Shown: positions 1-11,201 of the stretch, one piece after another | Numbering within the stretch: the first letter of the stretch is position 1 | Layout of the letters: every line of letters begins with the position of its first letter | Source of the DNA: Muraenolepis orangiensis | Taxonomy: Eukaryota; Chordata; Actinopteri; Gadiformes; Muraenolepididae | Direction: 5' to 3' | NCBI GenBank assembly: GCA_027704905.1 | Contig: CM051016.1 | Location: 9,350,255-9,414,254 of the forward strand | DNA length: 64,000 nt | The notes under the pieces: generated by a model | What the model was told of the DNA's origin: nothing | What the model saw: only the letters and a program-made list of their open reading frames with translations | The model's database searches: none | Translations under genes and position numbers: made by a program

Positions 1-186
1 ACAAGAGGCTCTACTAGCCACAAGAGGCTCTACTAGCCACAAGAGGCTCTACTGATGGGAGTGCTTGCTATTTGGGACCGACAAGAGAGCAGGGAATTGG
101 AAAGGCAACTTCTTTAGGATCTGAAAAGCGATCAGTTCATCCAGAAGGACAGGAGAATGGATTTCGTCTTCAAGTGAACATCATTG
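1..186 (+). pseudogene. hAT transposase exon fragment (ZMYM/TTF zinc-finger type), cut by the window edge
   Basis: This is the right-hand part of an exon seen more completely at 24258-24534. Read from that copy, the peptide resembles the TTF-type zinc finger that opens ZMYM1-like hAT transposases (YPWLTGS, WECLLFGT). The exon ends at a good donor (gtgagtg, 187). It is broken: a 19 bp unit (ctctactagccacaagagg) is repeated about three times at 1-57, which shifts the frame, and a TGA stands where the family usually has Cys. Dead copy; the rest lies left of the window. Confidence 0.6.
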
Positions 187-359
187 GTGAGTGAGACTCA
201 TTTGTCTTTGCTGGTTTTGTCTCAGTGTTGCATCTCGTTGAGCTGGTTGTTGCATTTTGTTTCCACACACTTGTTGAATGATTAGTTAATGGCTGTCTTG
301 GGTTTGTTAAGCATTGTGTGCATTTGAATTGAGAGTTTTGACTTGATCTTTCTTTGCAT

Positions 360-573
360 CGCTTAACGTGAAAAGACTTAACGTAACTAAGAGTTACAAA
401 ACCGCGATCAATAATCACCTAATTTGCATATGTCTTGTCATTAGCACTTTCACCTTTTCACTTTCATTTTGACAGGTGAAAGTGCTAATGACAAGACATA
501 TGCCAGAGACATTTGGTGATTATTGATCGCTGTTTTGGAACTTTAAGTTACGTTAAGCCTTTTCTCGTGAAGC
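360..573. mobile_element. Foldback MITE, short-loop version
   Basis: The ends read cgcttaacgtgaaa... and its imperfect reverse complement. The centre is an almost perfect hairpin: gcatatgtcttgtcattagc at about 428-447 pairs with its complement at about 486-507, separated by a loop of only ~20 bases. A longer-loop relative is at 2169-2538 and a third at about 24706-24912. All three sit at the same place in hAT intron sequence, so they are copies made with their host. No coding capacity. Confidence 0.6.
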
Positions 574-772
574 ATGTTAGACCGTCCCTTTAACCGATAG
601 CCTGTGTGGTGGTCTGTGTTGGGCTGTTACTTCACAACATGGACATGGACACTGCTTTGACAACTAGGGTACACTTGGAAATTGGCTGCGACAATCTGAT
701 CTGCCTAAATGAGATAAGGCATAAAGTAAAAAAACCGAATGTTCGAATGGGGAGGGGGGGGGGGGTCTACAG

Positions 773-817
773 CAGGGGTTCCCAAAGTTTGAAGGACCCC
801 GAGGGGGGGGGACCATG
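773..817. mobile_element. Left end of a small hAT MITE (CAGGGGTTCCC family), truncated
   Basis: It begins with the caggggttcccaaag terminal repeat that complete copies show at 25112 and 48123, and it is preceded by the same tctacag. It stops at 817 where the CAGTGTGCGAACT hAT element begins. The right half is not next to the other side of that element, so this locus is rearranged. Confidence 0.55.
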
Positions 818-1621
818 CAGTGTGCGAACTATACCACGGTCTCCGGGGGAGCCGGAGACCGTGCGGGGGGGGGGGGGGCATTAATAGCAACAGCACAGAC
901 ATAGGCCTATTATAAAGAGAAAATCTGTTGCACACGGGGTGGTGCCACAGGTCTACATTTACATGAAACGTCCCGATGGATCATGGTCATGTCAACAGAT
1001 TGCCCGAGCATGTATGGGCTACGCAAACTTCAATCAACTTGATAATAAATAATCCACGGACCACCAATGTAACGTTTGACTGTTTAATTAAATCAACTTA
1101 AAATGACTCAAAAACAGGCTACATTGTTTCACATGGGCTATAGCCTATTATGGCTGTAGCCTACACAGAGCCGAACACACGCGATAAGAGCAGCCAGCGG
1201 CACCAACCATGAACAATATTAATATTAATAATACAGCTATAGCACAACACAACCCTCTCACTGCCTGGAGAGACGCGACGCCACACACACACACACACAC
1301 AACACAACGATGCACATAGCCCTTCTCTCGTGTCACCTGCTTGCACGCTGCCCGCAGCTCCACCAGTGGGTGGAGATGCGGGCAGCGTGCAAGCAGGTGA
1401 CACTTTTTTCATGAATCATAAACTCTAAATATAATTTTATTTCACTTATTTTACACCTTTGAAAAAAAAAAAAAAACAATGCCCAAAATGGAATTTATTT
1501 GGTCATCATATCAGTATTTTAGAGAGCTCCCCCCAAATTTCACAAACCATGTTCCCAGGGGAGCTCATGTCACCACTAGGGGAGCTATAGCTCCCCCTGC
1601 TCCCCTCCAGTTCGCACCCTG
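818..1621 (-). mobile_element. Non-autonomous hAT element (CAGTGTGCGAACT...CCAGTTCGCACCCTG)
   Basis: About 800 bp. The ends, cagtgtgcgaactatacc and ...ccagttcgcaccctg, are inverted relative to each other. The reverse complement of this stretch matches 49920-50527, where the same element is flanked by a clean 8 bp duplication. Here no target duplication is visible (ggaccatg versus cctgtata), so one flank has been replaced. It carries a short CA tract and two inverted copies of cacctgcttgcacgctgccc near 1335-1400. No transposase is seen. Confidence 0.65.
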
Positions 1622-1805
1622 CCTGTATATACGTATACCTATTATTATGCTCATATCACATTTATACCTAGAGTCTTTTAACCTGTAAATGATATTATAT
1701 TACCATGCACTTTACTGCAACATTTGTACTCTGGTTAGATGCTAAATTATTTTTGCTGTACTGTACTTGTGCTGTGCAATGACAATACATTTGAATCTAA
1801 TCGAA
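1622..1805 (+). mobile_element. LINE 3' tail fragment (L2/CR1 group)
   Basis: The stretch ends in gctgtgcaatgacaatacatttgaatctaatcgaatctca. A short tail of this kind (tgacaataaa plus simple repeats) is usual for fish L2/CR1-type LINEs; compare tgacaataaacttgacttga at the end of the L2 at 47215. No reverse transcriptase sequence remains. Family assignment is tentative. Confidence 0.4.
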
Positions 1806-1829
1806 TCTCACTGCATTAGCTTCCATAGC

Positions 1830-1997
1830 TATTGAAAGGCAACTTATTTTGGATCTGAAAAGCAGTGATCAGCTTTATGACCGGGTTATCGATACATTGA
1901 TAACCCGGTCATAAAGCAGTGATCAGCTTTATGACCGGGTTATCGAAACATCCAGAAGGACAGGAGAATGGATTTCGTCTTCAAGTGAACATCATTG
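1830..1997 (+). pseudogene. hAT transposase exon fragment with inserted hairpin
   Basis: Same exon piece as 60-186 and 24420-24534 (attgaaaggcaact... through atcattg before a gtgagtg donor). It differs by about 70 extra bases that form a perfect hairpin (1871-1914) followed by a direct repeat of one arm. Non-coding relic. Confidence 0.55.
1871..1914. repeat. 18 bp-stem perfect hairpin
   Basis: ctttatgaccgggttatc and its exact reverse complement are separated by 8 bases. One arm is repeated directly again at about 1930-1947. The hairpin is absent from the sister copies of this hAT sequence. Confidence 0.7.
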
Positions 1998-2168
1998 GTG
2001 AGTGAGACTCATTTGTCTTTGCTGGTTTTGTCTCAGTGTTGCATCTCGTTGAGCTGGTTGTTTGCATTTTGTTTCCACACACTTGTTGAATGATTAGTTA
2101 ATGGCTGTCTTGAGTTTGTTAAGCATTGTTGTGCATTTGAATTGAGAGTTTTGACTCTTTCTTTGCAT

Positions 2169-2538
2169 CGCTTAACGTGAAAATACTTAACATAACAGAG
2201 TTGCAAAACTGCGATCAATAATCACCAAATGTCTCTGGCATATGTCTTGTCATTAGCACTTTCACCTGTCAAAATATCTCAACTTAAATCCTCCCATTAT
2301 GGACGTTATGTGACATTAAGTGTTTTCCTCTCTTTATTGAGCCAGTAAGGAAAAGTCTTAAGGCAGCTTTATGAGAGGAAAACACTTAATGTAACATAAC
2401 TTCCGTAATAGTAGGATTTAGGTTTTGATATTTTGACAGGTGAAAGTGCTAATGTCAAGACATATGCCAGAGACATTTGGTGATTATTGATCGCTGTTCT
2501 GGAACTTTAAGTTACGTTAAGCCATTTCACGTTAAGCG
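2169..2538. mobile_element. Foldback MITE, long version (about 105 bp inverted arms)
   Basis: Arms of roughly 105 bp run from cgcttaacgtgaaaatactt inward through gatcaataatcaccaaatgt to caaaatatc and are mirrored on the right with few mismatches. A ~170 bp centre holds a second weaker inverted pair (aagtgttttcctctc / gaggaaaacactt). This is the fullest of three copies and explains the shorter hairpins at 360-573 and 24706-24912 as internal deletions. Superfamily not identified. Confidence 0.65.
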
Positions 2539-2760
2539 TTTTAGACTGTCCACCGATAGCCTGTGTGTGGTGGTCTGTGTTGGGCTGTTACTTCACTACA
2601 TGGACACTGCTTTGACAACCATGGTACACTTGGAAATTGGCTGCGACAATCTGATCTGCCGAAATGAGATAACGCATAAAGTGACTGCCTCCGTGACGTC
2701 CGTCTGACTAGAACAACCGAATGTTCTGTTGGGGGGGGGGGGGGGGGGGGTGGTCTACAG

Positions 2761-3520
2761 AAGGTCCAGTGCTGTATCACAAGACAGAGCTATACGATGG
2801 ATTGTTAAACAACATATACGTCAACATCACACCCAACTGGGCACACAAATACATTCCAATATATTATAAAACACGTGTGTTGTGCCTACCATCTAATGTC
2901 ATTAATTGTCAACTGAGTGGAGAAAGTAACTACATGCCAGATATGAGTTGTACTACACCCCAGTGGCCACCAGACAGCGCCAGAGAGAGATGAGCGGTTG
3001 TCATACCTCCCTAGTGGCCACCATATGACGCCAAGCGGACAGTGTGCGGTTCTCGCCCAGTTCTTGACTGTTTGAGTTGTTCCAGACTTGATGATGATGA
3101 TGACCGCACCCATTGGCGCCTATGGGAGTCCTGAGTGCATTGTGTAACCCGTCAAACGTGGGTGACGAGGATTAAAACGATTCCACAAGAAATGCCCTCC
3201 GCAAACATCTGAGACCACCCAAAATACAAGAGAGATATCGCGATGAAGCCGATGTTTTAAATGCAACTTTACCGTCTGCACATCAGACGGTCCTGCAGGA
3301 GTCTGTCCTGTTCTGCGTGTTTCTTTAAGAATATTTCTGGAGTCTCTGGTCGACAGCTGCTCACTGTTTGTCATCACTTTGCTGCACTCTTCCAGTCGGT
3401 CCCATTTGCTTTAGCGGATTGGAAAAAACAAAAGACCAGCAGATGTATGACATTATCTTAACAAGAAGGTACACATGGGTCACATCAGCCTTACATTTGA
3501 ACCCCTTCCAGAGCCGCTTA
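2761..3520. other. Non-coding stretch, nothing recognised
   Basis: No exon, RNA gene or recognisable transposon end was found. The left 50 bases (agaaggtccag...) resemble the right end of the hAT element seen at 25652, which suggests that the relic element ends about here. The rest appears unique within the window. Confidence 0.4.
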
Positions 3521-3524
3521 GAGT

Positions 3525-5278
<1,754 letters not shown>

Positions 5279-5535
5279 GAAACGACCCGGTCCAGACACA
5301 TGCAGAACACATGATGGTGTTTAACGGTCATTTAACAGAAGGTTCTGTAATTCTGGTTATACTGGTTATAGAGGTGGTTACAGTAGCTGTGTTCTGGGTC
5401 ACATTCAGACTCAAGATAAGGCATTCTGACGTCTGGACAGAAACAAAGAACTGCTTTGACCCCGACGTTGGAACACACACTATGATAACACCACACACAC
5501 TCACTATCATACACACACACACACACACACATTGA

Positions 5536-7290
5536 TTACACACACAAACACAAAATCATAGAGACACATATAGAACACACTCAGCTGCCCTGCTCACACA
5601 GAACCAACTGATCCACCTCAGGATCTGGACCGAAGGAACCTTCTACAACCCGTGTACTCATCGGTTCAGAGTCTAACCCTGATCAACAAAGCCAGGTGCT
5701 TTGTCCAGGTATCTTGGGCCAGGTCCTGGTCTCTGGTCCCAGGTCGGTCAAGGTCGGTCCAGGTCCTGGCGAGGGACGTGTGCTCCTCCAGCAGGTCGGA
5801 GCTCAGGAGAGCAGAGGACAAGCTCTTTAGCAGCTGGATTAACCGGAGCCCAGGCTATTCCTGTCCCCGGTTTAGACCCTCCGCAGCTGGGCTGAGGGAG
5901 GGGGTCGTCAGCCTGTAGCCTCTAGCGCACCTGGGTCTGTAGTCCGGCAACCATTCCCAAGGGGTGTTCTGATAACTATTTAATATCTAGTCATTTAGCA
6001 GATGCTGTTGTCCACTGAGGATATCCGGGTTCAAACCCAGGACATTTTGGATAAGAATCACCTTGACTACCTACTTGACTACCTTGCCAACACAAGAATT
6101 TACATCATCATTTTTTTCTTACCACAGTTCATGTGGTTCAGCAACGTTTCAAACGGTCTTGGCTAATGATTGAGGAACGATAAAACTTAACAAAAATCAA
6201 AGTCCTGAAGATGTCGGTGGAAGCAGGTCGTAAAAGTTGTTACACCAAAAGGGAGAGAAGCTTTCATGTTTGTGTTTATATTGATCTCTATGTGGCCGTC
6301 GTACTCAACTGGTTCTGGTCAAGTTTGTTTAGTTACAGTCCTGACGCGGGCCTTTAACACCACATAGTAATCCTGGGATGATCCGATTAATCGGCTTGAA
6401 ATACACCAAGACGCCGTAAACACACACCAAACATAACCTCAGGAGACACCAAGAACGTCACAAGCTTTGTTTATAAAGTTTCATGAAAGAAACGCCAAGC
6501 CTCTTTCAACAGCTTGTACATCAGCAACTGAACTAACTTCGTTCTACATACATATTGTATTATGAAATTATAAACATCCATTTGAAGGACGTGGGGGAGT
6601 AAAGAATTAAAAGCCAGTAACAGGATGTCCTTGACAGAGGAACTATCATCCACAGGAACAACCACTTCCTGTTTCATTATGACCACTTCCTGCCACTCCA
6701 ACCCCCCCCCCCCGAAATGTAACGGCTGTGTACAATGTCAGGACGATAATAGAGAGCGGTAATAAGAACAGAAAAATTACAGGAGAGGCAACAGCTTCAA
6801 CATGCTTCAAGCCTTGTTTGGTTTGGAAGAGAAGGACAGCTTGGTATCTCACTGCTTAACTTTCTTCACCTGCTCCTCTGCTGGTGATCCTCAGTCCTGT
6901 TCGGTCGGTGAGGGGGGGGGGGACGGGAGGGGGGGGGGGGGACATCTGGTCCAGATCAACGCGGGTTGTCTGGTCACGTCATATTGCTACATCATATTCT
7001 GCAGACTGACGTCGTCGGCCAATCAGATTCCACACTTCAAAAAAAAGTCACACCTTTACCTGGACAATAATCACTCCTTTAGTCATGAAATCCTCCACAA
7101 GCAGGAGCAAGTGTCTGTCGTTTCAAAATAAAACTAGTTTTTTATACACAAGGCCATGACATATAGCTTTGACCTCATTTAGACAAGATACAGCTTGCTT
7201 GTGACCATTCGACCAATAAAAACTTGTTGACTAGACTCTTCTGACCTCTGACCCTCCTAACTCTCGGTCCACCTCTAGGCAGCGCTCCGG
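5536..7290. other. Non-coding interval downstream of trmt61a exon 1
   Basis: It should be trmt61a intron 1 on the minus strand. No second exon is recognised. At about 5988-6055 there is a SINE-tail-like motif (catttagcagatgctgttgtcc), a common fish repeat end also hinted at near 63690. G- and C-runs occur at 6702-6714 and 6910-6942. Confidence 0.4.
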
Positions 7291-7296
7291 ACTTAC

Positions 7297-7627
7297 CCGA
7301 CTCACAGACCACCGCCCCGGGCTTTAGCTCCAGCATCATGGTGATGGTGGCGATGTCGGTGGTGTAGAGGATCTGGGTGCGGTGGGGCAGAGACACTGTC
7401 CACAGCTCGGGCGTGGGGTGCAGCACCCTCACCCAGCCGCCCTTGCTGCACGTGACCTTCGACCCGTAGCGCAGGCCGATCAGGTCGGACGAGTGGCGTA
7501 TGGCGCCGTAGCGCGTCTGTGTCTGGCCGCCCGCCTGCACCTTCAGCTGCATCATGGACTCGTGGCCCATGTACACGATGACCACGTCCCCGTCCTGGAC
7601 CTTCTCAGAGTACTCCACAAAACTCAT
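7297..7627 (-). CDS. trmt61a: tRNA (adenine-N1)-methyltransferase catalytic subunit, first coding exon
   Basis: First coding exon (331 nt, about 110 residues) of Trmt61a, the S-adenosylmethionine-binding subunit that with Trmt6 makes m1A58 in tRNA. The start ATG is at 7627-7625, just after an acceptor (tgtccag). The protein opens MSFVEYSEKVQDGD and contains the conserved GSKVTC, GGWVRVLHPTPELWT and LPHRTQILY blocks of the N-terminal beta-barrel. It ends at VCESG, exactly where the SAM-binding G-rich loop begins in the family, followed by a perfect donor (gtaagtcc, complement of 7289-7296). The codon is split after one base, as expected. The catalytic methyltransferase exons should lie to the left and are not found in the 7.3 kb available, so the gene is partial here. 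It lies head-to-head with ckb, 3.1 kb away, the same arrangement as human TRMT61A-CKB. Confidence 0.9.
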
Positions 7628-7639
7628 GGTGTGGAACTG

Positions 7640-8740
7640 GACACATGAAAGACACAAGCACACAAATATTCAGTCAGCAGGCCAAAGCGACTTACAATAA
7701 GGTCATTCAACCGGAAGGCAAGATAACTACTAGTCACCAGAAGTCATAAGTGCATTTCCTTCCCAACAAGGCATATCAATATAATATAAACATACATATA
7801 TAATAACCAAACACATTGTACATTACATTTCCTTCCATACAAGCCTTCAACAGAAGAACCAGTGCTCTGGTAAAAGTACAATAAGTTGGCTAACAACCAA
7901 ACAATAGAGCTAACAAGCAGGTGCTAAGAGGCAGGATCAGGGTAGTGCTTCTTGAAGCATCCGTACAAGGACTACCAGGTTCAAGGACAGTTTTTTTATC
8001 CACAGGCAGTGTGCCTACTGAACTGCTAGGAGTGCTGCCACTATCAGAACATTGTCATCCATATTACATTACACTATTATACTTTAGCTGGACTTTCTGG
8101 ACTCAATACAGTTACTGTACTGCACTGTATTCATGAAGCTGCTGCACTACTGGCACTTTAAAATGCTTTTTTTAATAGTTTTTGCACAATTGTGTATATA
8201 TCTTCCTTCAGTCACTTTATTATTATTTTGATTGGATTAATTTGATAGTATCATAATACTATAATAATATCACAGTCCATTCCACAACTGTGGGGCCCCG
8301 GACAGAGAAGAGCCGTGACCGTGTCCCTGAGAGACCATAAGGAAACAGAGACCTTTACTATTGACCACCTTACATGTCGTGCCTACCCTATGCTACCCTA
8401 TGCTCTTGTTGTTACACAGCTGCAGGGCAGGATAGTCTAGCATTGGCTGGGATTGTAGACTGGGTTTGATGTCCCAGGGTCCACACAACAGCATCCTTGA
8501 GCAAAGCCACTCACCCCTGACCAGCTCCTCAATAACCATGTAGTATCCGATAAATAAATCAAATGTAGAATAAGATCACACTTTATTAACCCTGTAAGGG
8601 ACACCCAGGGTGTTACAACAGCAGAATACAGAATACCGTAAATACTGTAGAACGGCGCGTCTGCTTTGGTCGTCACGGGTGACCACTTGATTCTTCAATG
8701 CGGCGCGCGTGCCTTTTCTGTTTGAATTGAGTAACCGTTA
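7640..8740. other. Intergenic DNA between trmt61a and ckb with dispersed repeat pieces
   Basis: No gene found. The piece at 7681-7790 (gccaaagcgacttacaataaggtc...) looks like a common fish non-autonomous repeat, and 8150-8280 is AT-rich. The trmt61a promoter must lie in this region or further right, but no clear core element was seen. Confidence 0.35.
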
Positions 8741-9330
8741 ACTGTCCATTAGGTTAGTCTCCGTTAACTATCCATTAGGTTAGTCTCCGTTAACTGTCCA
8801 TTAGGTTATTTCCAGTTAAGTTAGTGTTATCCTCCAACAGACAGAAGACATGGACAAACGGTAAGTGATTAGATTAGATTCTAATTGTTGTAAGTGATGG
8901 AAACAGTTATAACTACGTGTTGACGAGGTTTACATGTGAACTGTGTGTCACCTGTCCACGGTGACTAACTAGTTAGTAAAGTAAGTAAGTCAAGTAAGAC
9001 AGTCAATTCTGTTAGTTAGGTTAAGTAAGTGCCCACTTAAAAAGCCGTTAAATTAGTGTCCGTTGATTTAGTAACTGCTAACTATACGTTAAGTGTCCGT
9101 TAAGTTAGTAACCGTAAGTTAGTGTCAGTTATTCTCTTTCAACAGAAGATGGACCAGCTGTAAGTGATGGAGACAGTTATGATGGAGACAGTTATGATAA
9201 CTACCTTTAAGAGGTTTAAATGTCAAATGTGTCACCTGTTCACAGTGACTAACTAGATACGTTAGTTAGTTAAGTCAGTCAAGTTAGTGAGTTAGTTACG
9301 TTAGTTAGTGCCCATTTTAAAAGCCGTGGT
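8741..9330 (+). repeat. Diverged ~300 bp tandem duplication plus short gttaact... repeats
   Basis: The unit from about 8820 (ttagtgttatcctccaacag...atgg...gtaagtgat...cacctgtcc...gtgactaactag) recurs from about 9120 with insertions and substitutions. It is preceded at 8740-8815 by three ~31 bp repeats of ccgttaactgtccattaggttagtct. Each large unit holds an ag...atgg...gtaagtg pattern that looks like a tiny exon, but the peptides are only a few residues long. Confidence 0.6.
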
Positions 9331-9842
9331 TAGCAGAGGGTGCTAACGAGACTACCAAGTCTACAGCATTGAGACTTCTAGCCGTGTTTAGTATGAGACG
9401 TGTGGCAAGGTTGTGGGGCAAATGGTGATTGATTGGGATTTACGTTGGTATTATACAACGGACTATTATACAACGGACTTCACGTAGCTTGCTTCAACGA
9501 CCGCTCGGCTAACAGCCTCAACAGACACAAGATGCGTAGAGACGCGTCAGGAAAGGTTAACTTACCTCCTGAACACGACAATATTAATGACCTGTCAACC
9601 AGCCTTCAGACGGTATAACGACAAGTTAGACGCGTGGCTCCGGGACCACACGTGGTTCTGTGTTCAGTTCACTGTAGCCGTCCGGACGGTGAGGAGAAGG
9701 CGCCGGGTCTCAGATCTACAAACCCACTATCTGTACGGAGCTCCGCCCGCCGCGCCGAACACATGATGTACAGATCTGATGGAGCCTGTCGCCGGCTGAT
9801 GATGTAGCGAGGTGGTCGACGTACATTACATTACATGTCTCG

Positions 9843-10075
9843 ATTAGAACAAATATATATTTATATAGATATATCTATATCTATATCTAGATATATCTAT
9901 ATCTAGATATATATCTATATCTAGATCTAGATATACCTATATCTAGATATAGATATAGATATAGCTATATCTAGATCTAGATATAGAGATATATCTAGAT
10001 CTAGATATAGATATATCTATATCTAGATATAGAGATATATCTATATCTAGATATAGATATAGATATATCTATATA
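9843..10075. repeat. AT-rich palindromic satellite (atatctagatat)n
   Basis: About 230 bp of variants of atatctagatat and tatatctatatc, each self-complementary, so the whole tract can fold on itself or extrude cruciforms. Not present upstream of ckb copies 2 and 3. Confidence 0.85.
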
Positions 10076-10641
10076 TAATTGTGTGTGTATATATAATATA
10101 TACAGATCGTTCTCTCTCATATTGCTTTTTTGTTTTTTGGTCTATTCCAAATCATTTATTAGCAACTATAATGTATTCATGATTAACTTCAAATGGTAGC
10201 CTTTACTGCTAAGGCGAATTGCACTTGGTTTTCATTGGCAAAATGCTACTTATTCAAATCTAATTAGTTATCATAAGACTTAATACCTAGTGGCACGTTA
10301 CTCATATTTCATACTTTGATAAGAGAATAGTACAAGTAGGCTACTACCCAAGCTAAAAAGGGGACACACATTCATATATCTGTCAATCATCTAACATTAA
10401 TTATAATGACATGACGTACTCAACCTTGGTTTGACTTCCACTTAAAGGATATTACGTTACAGTTTAGGTTGGATGTAATTGTATTAAATCAGAAGGACGC
10501 AAAGCCATTGCAATACCAACTGAACTTATATAAAAAAACAATCACATTAATATAAGACGTACGTGAAATTGATACTTCATGGACAATCACATTAAAACCT
10601 CCCAGAGAGTTAGAGCGATGCTCTCAGAAATCTCAGCTGGT

Positions 10642-10815
10642 CCAATAGAATGAATCGACTGTGAGTTCTGACCAATAGGGAGCCAACAGCTCCTCTATAA
10701 AGAGTGCTCCGGTCCGGTCTGGCCCGTGGACATCATTCAGTCAGTGAAGGTTTGAGGCTGGACCGGAACAATAGGGATCTTCGTGTCTTCGCCCAGTAGT
10801 ATTAGTAGTACACAG
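10642..10815 (+). promoter_or_regulatory. ckb copy 1 promoter and non-coding exon 1
   Basis: Two CCAAT boxes (10642-10646, 10672-10676) precede a TATA box (TATAAAGA, 10696-10703). Transcription should begin at about 10727. The untranslated exon ends at 10815 before a donor (gtaggagt). The acceptor of the next exon is close to the ATG (about 11192-11198). CCAAT plus TATA fits the known vertebrate CKB promoter type. Confidence 0.65.
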
Positions 10816-11201
10816 GTAGGAGTGGACTGCGGCTTTTTATTGTAACATATATTACACATTATTATTATAAGATGTACCTTATTATTCCGAGGCGCGACGT
10901 TTAGGAATTTACGCGGACTGTACATTACGCATGAGCTAAAATATACATGTTTTATTTGATGTATATATTTCAGTTAAAATAATAATTAAACAACGTAGCC
11001 ATCAAATGCATGTATACGCGCACCCGTCAGTGCAACTAGAAGATGGGTAGACCTTGAGAAGGAATCTGATGTCCCTGATCTATTGTGACCGGTTTGCGTC
11101 TTCAAGTCGAGGGTAAATGGACTTGCCGGAGTCCCTCCGGTCCACTAACGTGTCGGTTCGCTTGGTTTCTCCCCCTTCGGGCCGAACCGCAGCCAGCAGC
11201 C

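Noticed and set aside
5652..5918. Possible exon in a GC-rich stretch (ARDVCSSSRSELRRAED)
   Set aside because: No splice sites fit on either strand and no resemblance to trmt61a exons.
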